From contig JAUSID010000264.1 in assembly GCA_030648295.1 (NCBI GenBank), forward strand, positions 1-64,000: a stretch of 64,000 nucleotides of DNA, written 5' to 3'. Every line of letters starts with the position of its first letter. Positions within the stretch are counted from its first letter, which is position 1. The translations under genes and the position numbers were made by a program. The notes beneath the pieces are model-generated. The model searched no databases and was not told where the DNA came from. It saw only the letters and a list, made by a program, of their open reading frames with translations. Origin of the DNA: Opitutaceae bacterium (GTDB lineage: Bacteria; Verrucomicrobiota; Verrucomicrobiia; Opitutales; Opitutaceae). Below are positions 18,264 to 26,035 of the stretch, piece by piece.

Positions 18264-19594
18264 ACCGCGCCATCGCAGATGCCGACATTTTTCCTGGCGT
18301 CCTCGCGGCAGCGCAGTTCGACGCGCTGGCGGTGCGGCATCGTTGCGCCACCGGGCTCAACCTGGGCGCAATCGATGCCAACGGTACGCTCCTCCGCGGC
18401 CGGGGCGAGCGGGGCGCATGCGTGCGCGACGAAGCATGCCGGCCGTTTCGCGCGCAGGCCATTGCGGAGGCCGCGTGCTGGGGCGAACCGTGCGTCCTGT
18501 GCTGCGCCTGCAATCGCGCGCTCTGGGCCGTCCCGGTGACGCAGAACCAGCGCGTCTGCGGCGGACTGCTCGTCGCCGGTGTCGCACTGCACCGCCCACG
18601 GCGAGCCGGCTCGCTCGACCGGAAAATCCTGCGCGCCTGCCGCGTCCTGCTCGACCTTGCTACCGAGCACAATCTCACCAACGCCGCGCAGCTCGCGGAG
18701 CGCCGCCAGTTCGCCCACCGCGAGCGCGAGAAAGCCGAGGCGATGCACGCGTTGAAGGGCCGGCTGCACGACGACATCCGCAGCACCTACCTGCACGAGG
18801 AGCCGGCGCTCCTCGCGGCCATCCGCCGAGGCGAACGCCCCGAAGCACGGCGCATCCTCAACCGCGTGCTGGTCGGCATCTACGCCGCCGGCGAGTCGCA
18901 CACCGCGTTGCTCAAGAGCCTCGCGCTCGAACTCGTCGTCATGATGACTCGCGCCGCGGTGCAGGCCGGCGGCAACCCGGAAAAAATCCTCGGGCTGAAC
19001 TTCCAGTCGCTCACCGCGCTCGCCCGCGTGACTGACCAGGAGACGCTCGCGCCCTGGCTGTGCGACATGCTCGAGCAGCTCATCGACGCGATTCAGGCGA
19101 ACACCCGCCGGCCCAACTCCGTGCAGCTCGTCCGCGCGCTCGAGTTCATGCAGGAGCACCTCGCGGACGAACTCGCGCGCGAGGACGTCGCCCGCGCGGC
19201 CGGGCTCTCGCCGAGCCACTTCTCGCATCTGATGCGGGCAAGGACGAACTGGTCGTTCACCGAATTGCTCGCCCATCTCCGGATCGATCGGGCCTGTCAT
19301 CTTCTGGCGCACACCGAACACCCGCTGGCAAGCATTGCGCAGGATTGCGGCTTCAGCGACCAGAGTTACTTCACGCGGGTCTTCCGCAAGCGCACGGGCC
19401 AGACGCCGGGCGACTACCGGGAGGGGAGAGGGTCGGCGGAGCACGGCCGTGACGCAGGACCACGTCGCGATGCGGCTCCGGTAAACATCCTCGGGCCGAG
19501 CACCAAAGTCCTAAACAAAAGCACCGGAGTCCAAGCGCCGGGCCGTCGTTTCATGCTAGGGTCTGCGGTACCCAATCATCATGACCACGCTTGA
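18260..19594 (+). CDS. AraC family regulator with PocR sensory domain
   Basis: 444 aa. Residues about 8-165 fit the PocR domain, which contains Cys-rich segments (ACVRDEACRPF, PCVLCCACN) and senses small ligands such as diols or C1 substrates. A helical linker follows. Residues about 290-395 are the AraC DNA-binding double helix-turn-helix, ending in FSDQSYFTRVFRKRTGQTPGDYRE. The last ~45 residues are not part of the family and come from the repeat/rearrangement region. The ATG overlaps the RACo stop (ATGA). PocR-AraC regulators often sit beside corrinoid methyltransferase genes, so this is the likely local activator (inference). Confidence 0.88.
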   Translation: MNRAIADADIFPGVLAAAQFDALAVRHRCATGLNLGAIDANGTLLRGRGERGACVRDEACRPFRAQAIAEAACWGEPCVLCCACNRALWAVPVTQNQRVCGGLLVAGVALHRPRRAGSLDRKILRACRVLLDLATEHNLTNAAQLAERRQFAHREREKAEAMHALKGRLHDDIRSTYLHEEPALLAAIRRGERPEARRILNRVLVGIYAAGESHTALLKSLALELVVMMTRAAVQAGGNPEKILGLNFQSLTALARVTDQETLAPWLCDMLEQLIDAIQANTRRPNSVQLVRALEFMQEHLADELAREDVARAAGLSPSHFSHLMRARTNWSFTELLAHLRIDRACHLLAHTEHPLASIAQDCGFSDQSYFTRVFRKRTGQTPGDYREGRGSAEHGRDAGPRRDAAPVNILGPSTKVLNKSTGVQAPGRRFMLGSAVPNHHDHA

Positions 19595-19640
19595 ACTGTT
19601 ATCCCAAGTCGTCGGTGCCGGGAAAGCGAAAGACGCCAGG
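19387..19640 (+). repeat. Direct repeat copy 1: araC 3' end plus corrinoid-gene 5' end
   Basis: The end of the AraC gene, the intergenic DNA and the first codons of a corrinoid-protein gene recur at about 24440-24640. The best conserved part is 19506-19620 versus 24498-24620, including the shared block AAAGTCCTAAACAAAAGCAC and the start region around the ATG at 19581 (24580 in copy 2). The two copies flank the metF-mtrH-amidohydrolase-folD segment. Confidence 0.85.
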
Positions 19641-19658
19641 GACATCGCGATGTCATGA
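19581..19658 (+). pseudogene. Truncated corrinoid-protein gene (first 25 codons)
   Basis: MTTLELLSQVVGAGKAKDA... is nearly the same as the first 19 residues of the intact corrinoid protein at 24580. It then runs into unrelated residues and stops at 19656-19658. The stop overlaps the ATG of the methylene-THF reductase gene, so the remnant may now act only as a translational leader. Confidence 0.85.
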
Positions 19659-21241
19659 TCGATTTGCGATCCAACCTGCGGTTGAAGGAAATCCTCTCGG
19701 AAACGGATCGTTTTCCGATCGGGGTCGAGTTGGTTTCCACGCGCGGTACCATGACGCAAACGCAAACGCTGAAAACCCGGAGTTTTTCAGCAGACCTGAC
19801 GCATAGCCCGCGAGTTGCTTGGGTGTCGATCACTGATAATGCCGGGGGAAATCCGCAACTCGCCCCCATCGCCTTGGGCACGCCGATTCTGTATGCCGGG
19901 AAAGAGGTGGTCATTCATCTGACGTGCAAAGATATGAACCGTTATGCGCTGGAAAGCCAACTCTGGCTGCTGGCCAGTCAGGGGTTTCATAATATTTTGG
20001 CGTTAACCGGAGATTACCCGATCGAGAGTTTTGCAGGGCGCGCCAAGCCGGTCTTCGACATCGATTCCGTCGCGTTGTTGACCATGATGGAGAAGATGAA
20101 TGAGGGGCTGGAAGTCACCTCTGGCAGCGCCAAAACCCAGACGACGCTCGATGCGACCCATTTTTTTGCCGGCGCGGTGGCGAGTAATTTCAAATTCCAT
20201 GAGAACACCCTGCTGCCACAGTATTACAAGTTGGAAAAAAAGATTAAAAGCGGGGCGAAATTCATCATCAATCAGATCGGCTTCGATTCCCGCAAGGGCC
20301 ACGAACTGCTCGAATACCTCCGACTGCGTCAACTCGATCACCTCCCGGTGATTGGCAACGTCTATGTATTAAGTCCTTTCGTAGCGCGCCTGTTCAATCA
20401 AATGAAAATTCCGGGCGTTATCCTCACGGATGAGCTCAACGGAATCTGTCAAAAGCAGGGCGCTTCCCCCGATAAGGGCAAGAGGTTTTTCCACGAATTT
20501 GCCGCGAAGCAACTAGCGATCTATCGGGGACTCGGTTACAGGGCGGGCTACTTGGGCGGGGTTCACAGCTACGCGGCAATCGAAGAAATCCTTGAGTTGG
20601 AAAAATCCTTCGCCTCGGATGATTGGAAACTATTTGCCCGGGAAATCCTGTTTTCCCGCCCCGGTGAATTCTTCCTTTTTGAACAAGATAAAGATACCGG
20701 CCTGTCTCGTCCGGGCGAAGTGAATCGGGAGTGGAAGAAAGGCCTGCCCGAAAGGCATACCAACAAAAATGTCACCTTGGGCTACCACCTCTCGAAGCAC
20801 GTTCATTCGTTGATGTTCGAAAAAGGAAAAGGCCTTGCGCCACTGGCCGAAAAGATCTGCCAAAAAGCAAAGGATCCCGGCCAAGGCCCGCCCTGGATGC
20901 GCTTCATCGAGCATCTCTCAAAATCGGTCCTGTTTTCCTGTCAGGATTGCGGCGATTGCTCTTTGGGGGAGACCGCTTTCCTGTGTCCCGAATCGCAGTG
21001 CGCGAAAAATCAGCGCAATGGCCCCTGCGGCGGAACGCGGGACGGAAAATGCGAGGTCTTTGACTATGAGTGCATTTGGGCGCGGGCCTATGACCGCATG
21101 AAATACGAGGGGAAATCCGAACAGCTGCTCGATCATGCCCCCGTCATCCAGAATCAGGGGCTGCGCGGAACATCGAGTTGGGCCAATTTTTGGCTGGGAA
21201 AAGATCATGCTTCAAAAAAATCCGCGGCGAAATCCTCATGA
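19655..21241 (+). CDS. Methylenetetrahydrofolate reductase fused to MetV-type zinc domain
   Basis: 528 aa. Residues about 20-310 are the FAD-binding MTHFR (MetF) TIM barrel (IGVELVSTRG, ILALTGDYP, FIINQIGFD). Residues about 415-500 form the MTHFR C-terminal/MetV domain with the Cys-rich pattern SCQDCGDC, LCPESQCAKN and GPCGG, which binds zinc in acetogen enzymes. It interconverts methyl-THF and methylene-THF; next to a demethylation system the oxidative direction is plausible. Here MetF and MetV are one chain, whereas acetogens often encode them separately. The ATG overlaps the upstream mini-ORF stop and the 3' end overlaps the next ATG. The base composition of 19655-24400 is visibly less GC-rich than its flanks. 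Confidence 0.9.
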   Translation: MIDLRSNLRLKEILSETDRFPIGVELVSTRGTMTQTQTLKTRSFSADLTHSPRVAWVSITDNAGGNPQLAPIALGTPILYAGKEVVIHLTCKDMNRYALESQLWLLASQGFHNILALTGDYPIESFAGRAKPVFDIDSVALLTMMEKMNEGLEVTSGSAKTQTTLDATHFFAGAVASNFKFHENTLLPQYYKLEKKIKSGAKFIINQIGFDSRKGHELLEYLRLRQLDHLPVIGNVYVLSPFVARLFNQMKIPGVILTDELNGICQKQGASPDKGKRFFHEFAAKQLAIYRGLGYRAGYLGGVHSYAAIEEILELEKSFASDDWKLFAREILFSRPGEFFLFEQDKDTGLSRPGEVNREWKKGLPERHTNKNVTLGYHLSKHVHSLMFEKGKGLAPLAEKICQKAKDPGQGPPWMRFIEHLSKSVLFSCQDCGDCSLGETAFLCPESQCAKNQRNGPCGGTRDGKCEVFDYECIWARAYDRMKYEGKSEQLLDHAPVIQNQGLRGTSSWANFWLGKDHASKKSAAKSS

Positions 21242-22164
21242 ATCCTCCTGAACTTCACGTCATCGGCGAACTGATGAACAATTCCTACGGGCGCGCCCGG
21301 AAAGCGTGGCAGGCACGCCATGTCGCCGGCTACCAGGAGTTGGCCAAAATTCAGACGGATCTGGGAGTCTCCTTCTTGACCCTCAACGTGGACGGCACCC
21401 AAAGGCTCTCCGTCACGCTCCAGGAGATGCTCGACTTTCTGCCTCACGTCATTCCGGCCATTCAGGAAGTGACCGATGTGCCCCTCAGTTTTGACAATCC
21501 AAACGTCGCCTTTCATCGCGAATGTCTCAGGCACTACAATCCGGCGAAATCCAAGGGTCGCGCCATCCTTAATTCAATTTCAATTTCTCGAAATAATATT
21601 GCCGAAATGATTCAGCTGGTACGGGAGTACAACCTGAACGTCATCGTCATGGCTTCCGAGTGTTTGCTGCCGGACGGCTCCCATGGTTCGGCCAGAACCG
21701 TTGGGGATATATTGAACGCGACAAAGCATTTTGTCTCCATGCTTCGCGAGCAGGCCGGCATTGCCAATGAGCGCATCATCATCGATCCCGGGCTGGCGCC
21801 CGTTGCTTCTGACACCAGCGGGCTGATCAATCTCTGCCTCGATTCGATCCGGGCGATTCGTTCTGAAAAGAATCTGGCAGGTATTCATATCTCGGTCGGA
21901 CTTTCAAACTTCGCCATTGGCGCCCCCAAGCCGATGCAAGTTCCTCTGGAACGAGCCTTCCTGGCCCTGGCGATGGAAGCAGGCCTGGACTTTGCGCTCT
22001 CAAATCCCGAGAAAAATACGGTCCCGATGTCCCAGGACGAGAAGCTCGTTCAAGATTTAATCCGTATTCTTGAGGCGGGTAGAGTTCGATTAGGCGAGAC
22101 CCAGGAAGATGCGGGATACCGACAACTGGATGCATTGATGGAACTTTGGGGCGATCGGAATTGA
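21238..22164 (+). CDS. Pterin-binding methyltransferase (MtrH/AcsE-like, DHPS fold)
   Basis: 308-aa TIM barrel of the pterin-binding family that includes AcsE and MtrH, which move a methyl group between a corrinoid protein and tetrahydrofolate. Segments visible: VIGELMNNSYG at the N-terminus, LTLNVDG (about 45), VPLSFDNPN (about 80, the Asp of the pterin pocket), ILNSIS (about 110), IIDPGLAPVA (about 181) and GLSNFAIGAP (about 218, pterin-binding Asn). Start ATG 21238 overlaps the upstream stop (ATGA). It links the corrinoid protein at 24580 with the folate genes on both sides. Confidence 0.9.
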   Translation: MNPPELHVIGELMNNSYGRARKAWQARHVAGYQELAKIQTDLGVSFLTLNVDGTQRLSVTLQEMLDFLPHVIPAIQEVTDVPLSFDNPNVAFHRECLRHYNPAKSKGRAILNSISISRNNIAEMIQLVREYNLNVIVMASECLLPDGSHGSARTVGDILNATKHFVSMLREQAGIANERIIIDPGLAPVASDTSGLINLCLDSIRAIRSEKNLAGIHISVGLSNFAIGAPKPMQVPLERAFLALAMEAGLDFALSNPEKNTVPMSQDEKLVQDLIRILEAGRVRLGETQEDAGYRQLDALMELWGDRN

Positions 22165-22186
22165 TTCGTTCACAGCAGCCAAAGCG

Positions 22187-23473
22187 ATGAATCCAAACAT
22201 ACTGGCCCATTTACGAGTCACCCCGGCAAATCCGACACGTTGGATTGTGGTGGGGCAATTGCTGGATGCGAAAAACCGGCGCATGCTAAAAAATGCCCAC
22301 TTGATCTTTGATCAAGACCACATTTTGCATGTGGGCTCCGCAGCACCGGAGGCGGCGATTCTAAGCGGGCAAAGGACTCCCGATTTGACCCTTCTTGAAG
22401 CTACGGCGATGCCCGGATTGATCGAAGGTCACTCACATATTTTTCTCGAAGGCTCGGAGTTGGCTGCCGAAAAGCGGGCCGACTACCAGAAGCAAGATCC
22501 CCAAACGCTTTATCAGAATGCCGAAACTCGCCTTCGCACCCTGGCGCGCTTGGGAATTATCGCCATGCGCGACGGAGGGGACAAAGATCAGGTTGGTCTG
22601 CGCTTGAGCAAGCTTACCGCCGCCAAAGATTGCCTGCCGTTCACCGCCAAAGTCTTCAGTCCTGGGGCAGGTATCCACCGGCAGGGACGCTACGGTGGTT
22701 TTTTTGGAAAACCATTGGAAGACCACGCCAATATTGAGAGCTGCGTGCAAGCGCGGGTTGCCGCAGGCGCGGATCATATCAAGATCGTTCCCACCGGAAT
22801 TATTAATTTCGCCAAAGGCCTGGTCGTCGCCAAACCCCAGTTCAGCATAGAAGAAATTCAACAGTTTAAGCAGGCGGCACACGCGCAGCAAAAGCATCTC
22901 ATGGCCCATGCTTCGGGTGATATCGGCGTAGGGTATGCCATTGAGGGCGGAGTTGACACCGTGGAACATGGTTTCTTTATTACCGACGATCAATTGGCAG
23001 GAATGCGCGACAAAGAAATTGCGTGGGTGCCGACCTTTACGCCCGTGCAGGAACAGTTGGATCATGCCGACCTCATGGGCTGGACCGGCGAAACGCTGGA
23101 CCACTTGAGCAGGATTCTCGAAAACCACGCGTGCAGTCTTCAAAAAGCAATGGCGCTGGGCGTCAACGTGCTCGTGGGCAGTGATGCCGGATCGTGTGGC
23201 GTCGCTCACGGGACCGGGTTGTTTTACGAGATGGAACTGCTCGAAAAAGCGGGGATGCCCACCCTCAATATTCTCTGTCAGGCGACGCATGGAAACAATA
23301 ATGTGTTAACCGGTAAACAGCCTTACGGCTCGCTCGAAAAAGGTTTTAGGCCGCGATTTATCGTGACGGGAAACAATCCGCTGGAGACGGTAAAGAACCT
23401 TTCTCGCGAGCGGTTGGTGGTGTTTGATGGCGCGGCTGAAAGCAGCGCCACGGTCAGTCTGGAAAATTTGTAA
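22187..23473 (+). CDS. Amidohydrolase family protein (imidazolonepropionase-like)
   Basis: 428-aa metal-dependent hydrolase. The metal-site signature is complete: HxH in GLIEGHSHIF (about residue 83), Lys in HIKIVPTG (about 197), His in LMAHASG (about 237), His in VEHGFF (about 259) and Asp in VGSDAGS (about 325). Known relatives are imidazolonepropionase and prolidase-like enzymes that cleave C-N bonds. Its place between pterin methyltransferase and FolD suggests a substrate linked to one-carbon metabolism, for example a cyclic amide or formyl/formimino compound, but this is inference. No signal peptide. Confidence 0.85.
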   Translation: MNPNILAHLRVTPANPTRWIVVGQLLDAKNRRMLKNAHLIFDQDHILHVGSAAPEAAILSGQRTPDLTLLEATAMPGLIEGHSHIFLEGSELAAEKRADYQKQDPQTLYQNAETRLRTLARLGIIAMRDGGDKDQVGLRLSKLTAAKDCLPFTAKVFSPGAGIHRQGRYGGFFGKPLEDHANIESCVQARVAAGADHIKIVPTGIINFAKGLVVAKPQFSIEEIQQFKQAAHAQQKHLMAHASGDIGVGYAIEGGVDTVEHGFFITDDQLAGMRDKEIAWVPTFTPVQEQLDHADLMGWTGETLDHLSRILENHACSLQKAMALGVNVLVGSDAGSCGVAHGTGLFYEMELLEKAGMPTLNILCQATHGNNNVLTGKQPYGSLEKGFRPRFIVTGNNPLETVKNLSRERLVVFDGAAESSATVSLENL

Positions 23474-23499
23474 AACGCATAGCTCGACAGCTAAAAGCA

Positions 23500-24513
23500 A
23501 TGCCCGCCAAATTACTTAAAGGAACGGAAATCCGGGAAGAAATTCTTGCCGAGATCAAACAAGAGGTTGAGGCAATCAAGGCCGCGCACGGCGTCGTGCC
23601 CGGCCTGGTCACCATCCTCGTCGGCAGCAATCCCGCGTCGCTTTCCTATGTTTCCCTGAAGATTGAAACCGCGCACAGACTCGGCTTCAAAGAAATCCAG
23701 GACAACCAACCGCCGGATATTTCCGAAGCGGCGCTGCTGGCCTTGCTCGAGAAATACAAACAGGACGACACTCTTCACGGCATCCTCGTCCAGCTGCCTT
23801 TGCCGCCCCATATCAATGAGAAGAAGGTGCTCAACGCCATTGATCCCGACAAGGACGTGGACGGCTTCCATCCCGTCAACGTGGGACGGTTGTTGATTGG
23901 CGGCAGCGAGGTGAAATTCCCGCCCTGCACGCCAGCAGGAATTCAGGAGATGATCCGGCGTTCCGGAGTCGAAACCAGCGGAGCGGAAGTGGTCGTCGTC
24001 GGGCGCTCCAACATCGTCGGCAAACCCATCGCGAACATGCTCATGCAAAAAGGCCCGGGCGCGAATGCCACGGTGACCGTCGTGCATACCGCCACCCGTG
24101 ATCTCGCGGCCCATTGTCAGCGGGCCGATATTCTCATCGTCGCCGCCGGAGTTCCGGGACTGGTCAAGCCGGAGTGGATCAAGCCGGGCGCGTGTGTCAT
24201 TGATGTCGGCGTGAACCGGGTGGGAGAAAAGATCAGCGAAAGCACGGGCCGGAAGGTCGCCATTTTGAGGGGCGATGTGGATTTCGACGAAGCCGCAAGA
24301 ATCGCCGGTTTTATCACGCCCGTTCCCGGTGGCGTTGGCCCTATGACGATTGCCATGCTCATGCGGAACACCCTCAACTCGCTGAAATTCAAGTTGGGAA
24401 TCCAGCCGGGAGCCGCTAGCAGCCGCAGGCTGACGCGAGGCCTTTTCCAGCGCGCGGGCCGGACGCCCGGCGATTACCGGGGCGCCCCGCAGGCACCCGC
24501 ACTAAAGTCCTAA
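23500..24513 (+). CDS. folD: Bifunctional methylene-THF dehydrogenase/methenyl-THF cyclohydrolase, with foreign tail
   Basis: 337 aa; residues 1-300 are a complete FolD. Visible: SYVSLKIETA with the YxxxK catalytic pair (about 50-54), LVQLPLPPHI (about 98), DKDVDGFHP (about 120), VVVGRSNIVGKP (about 164, NADP loop) and ITPVPGGVGPMTIA (about 275). It oxidises methylene-THF to methenyl- and formyl-THF. Family length is about 285-300. The last ~33 residues (SRRLTRGLFQRAGRTPGDYRG...) are not FolD: they match the end of the AraC regulator at 18260, so the true stop was lost when folD was joined to a repeat copy. Confidence 0.93.
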   Translation: MPAKLLKGTEIREEILAEIKQEVEAIKAAHGVVPGLVTILVGSNPASLSYVSLKIETAHRLGFKEIQDNQPPDISEAALLALLEKYKQDDTLHGILVQLPLPPHINEKKVLNAIDPDKDVDGFHPVNVGRLLIGGSEVKFPPCTPAGIQEMIRRSGVETSGAEVVVVGRSNIVGKPIANMLMQKGPGANATVTVVHTATRDLAAHCQRADILIVAAGVPGLVKPEWIKPGACVIDVGVNRVGEKISESTGRKVAILRGDVDFDEAARIAGFITPVPGGVGPMTIAMLMRNTLNSLKFKLGIQPGAASSRRLTRGLFQRAGRTPGDYRGAPQAPALKS

Positions 24514-24640
24514 ACAAAAGCACCGGAATCCTAGCACCGGACCGTCGTCTTTAGGTAGGATTCGCGGCACCCAATCATCATGACCACACTTGAACAGTTA
24601 TCCCAGGCCATCGGTAATGGAAAAGCGAAGGACGCCAAGG
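24440..24640 (+). repeat. Direct repeat copy 2: araC 3' end plus corrinoid-gene 5' end
   Basis: Counterpart of 19387-19640. Bases 24440-24513 encode the AraC-like tail of FolD, 24514-24579 match the intergenic DNA of copy 1, and the ATG at 24580 opens the intact corrinoid-protein gene. The position just before the intact corrinoid gene suggests the promoter/leader of that gene is inside this repeat. Confidence 0.85.
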
Positions 24641-25215
24641 TTTTTGCCCAACGCGCCCTCGACGAGGGCACCGCTCCCGGCGATATCGTTGACCAGGCCC
24701 TCGTCCCGGCCATGGCCGCCGTGGGCGAGAAATTCAAGAACAACGAGATCTTCGTCCCCGAGATGCTCGTCGCCGCGCGCGCGATGAAGGAAGCCATGCT
24801 GCTCCTTGAGCCGCGCCTCGTGGCCGCCGGCATCACACCCAAATTCACCGCCCTCATCGGCACCGTGCAGGGCGACCTGCACGACATCGGCAAGAACCTC
24901 GTCGGCGTGATGTTGAAGGGCGCCAACTTCAAGGTCGTCGATCTCGGCACCAATGTCCCCGCGGCGAAATTCGTCGCCGCGATCAACGAACACCGGCCGC
25001 AGATTGTCGGGCTCTCCGCGCTCCTGACCACCACGATGCCCGCAATGGTCGAAACCGTGCGCACGATCCGCGCGAGCGGTTGCCCGCCCGTGAAGATCAT
25101 GATCGGCGGCGCGCCAATCAGCCAGCAGTTCGCCGACGAGATCGGCGCCGACGGCTTCGCGCCCGACGCCGGCTCCGCCGTCGATCGCGCCCGCGAGCTC
25201 GTCGGCGCCATATAA
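24580..25215 (+). CDS. Methyltransferase cognate corrinoid protein (B12-binding)
   Basis: 211-aa corrinoid shuttle protein of the MtaC/MttC/MtvC type. Residues about 1-85 are the helical cap (MtrC-like/Met-synthase domain). Residues 88-211 are the Rossmann-like B12 domain with GDLHDIGKNLV (DxHxxG; His at about 103 as lower cobalt ligand), the GLSALLTT SxL motif (about 147) and MIGGAPIS (about 172). It accepts methyl from a substrate-specific methyltransferase and gives it to the pterin methyltransferase. The large MttB/MtgB or MtaB protein usually beside it is absent; URO-D-type proteins at 8338 and 13923 are the only methyltransferase-like candidates in the window. Confidence 0.93.
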   Translation: MTTLEQLSQAIGNGKAKDAKVFAQRALDEGTAPGDIVDQALVPAMAAVGEKFKNNEIFVPEMLVAARAMKEAMLLLEPRLVAAGITPKFTALIGTVQGDLHDIGKNLVGVMLKGANFKVVDLGTNVPAAKFVAAINEHRPQIVGLSALLTTTMPAMVETVRTIRASGCPPVKIMIGGAPISQQFADEIGADGFAPDAGSAVDRARELVGAI

Positions 25216-25432
25216 CAACCTTGCGACGCCATCGCTCTTCATGAAATTCCGGCAACTCGCCATTCCGCGCGCCGGCGACACCGCGTGCGGCTTCGGCAAC
25301 ACCGCGATGGTGCCTCGCCGAGCAAAAGATAATCCCGCGCGTTTTCGCCACCGTCGTCCGTGCGGTCACCGCGGCGCGCACCCTCGTCACTTCCGCCAAC
25401 TATCTCCCGGCGGAATATGCGCTCTGACGTCG
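25216..25432 (+). other. Spacer with a possible frameshifted short ORF
   Basis: An ATG at 25241 reads MKFRQLAIPRAGDTACGFGN in frame 2. Near 25313 a shift into another frame gives CLAEQKIIPRVFATVVRAV and a stop at 25425-25427. The two halves together would make a ~60-residue protein, but no family is recognised and a true frameshift is not shown. No strong hairpin or terminator seen. Confidence 0.3.
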
Positions 25433-26035
25433 ATGCCCGCTCCTACGGCAATACTCGCGAACAGATCGGGTGCACCCCGGGCAAAACCGACGGAAGTTGC
25501 GCTGCCGCGTTGCATCGTCATCACCGGTCCGCGCTGCGCCGGCAAAACGCGCTGGCTCCAGCAGTGTGTGCGCAGTCTCGTCGAATGGCAGCCGACGGCC
25601 CGACCCGCGGTCCTGCTCGCCGAGGGAGGGCGGACGCGCATGGAGCTTTTCTCTCAGAGCACGCCTGGCGTCGCGGTGCGGAAGCTTTTTTTGACATGCA
25701 CGTGCTGCCCGGCAGTCGCCAATTTGCCCGGTAACGTGCGCGCGCTGGTTGAGACGGCGCAAGCCGACTGGCTCTTTGTCGAACTGCCGGTGATCGCCGC
25801 GCCGGGTTTGCTAGCGGAGATCGACCGCACCCTCCGCTGGCCGCGGTCGCTCGTCGCTTGTCTCACACCCGCGTGGGCGAAAGCGCAGCGCGCGAAGTTG
25901 CTTTCGCCGTTTCAATCGCTGTTGCTCAAGGAGGCGAGCACCGTGATCGCCAGTCCGCTCGACGCCGCGCAGGCCGTTGACCGGCTGCTGCCAGCGTGCC
26001 GCGCCCGCACGGCCACGTGCACTATCTCTCCATGA
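25433..26035 (+). CDS. Short CobW/G3E-like P-loop protein
   Basis: 200 aa. A P-loop GPRCAGKT (about residues 29-36), an Arg/Glu segment, a CxCC metal motif (TCTCC, about 85-89) and a Walker-B-like VELPVIA (about 112) follow the order of G3E GTPases of the CobW/HypB/UreG group, which deliver metals or cofactors. The NKxD guanine-specificity motif is not seen and the protein is about 120 residues shorter than CobW, so nucleotide specificity and activity are uncertain. The position between the corrinoid protein and a DUF6580 transporter-like protein suggests a role in cobalamin loading or activation (inference). ATG 25433 is the first Met close to the P-loop. Confidence 0.65.
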   Translation: MPAPTAILANRSGAPRAKPTEVALPRCIVITGPRCAGKTRWLQQCVRSLVEWQPTARPAVLLAEGGRTRMELFSQSTPGVAVRKLFLTCTCCPAVANLPGNVRALVETAQADWLFVELPVIAAPGLLAEIDRTLRWPRSLVACLTPAWAKAQRAKLLSPFQSLLLKEASTVIASPLDAAQAVDRLLPACRARTATCTISP

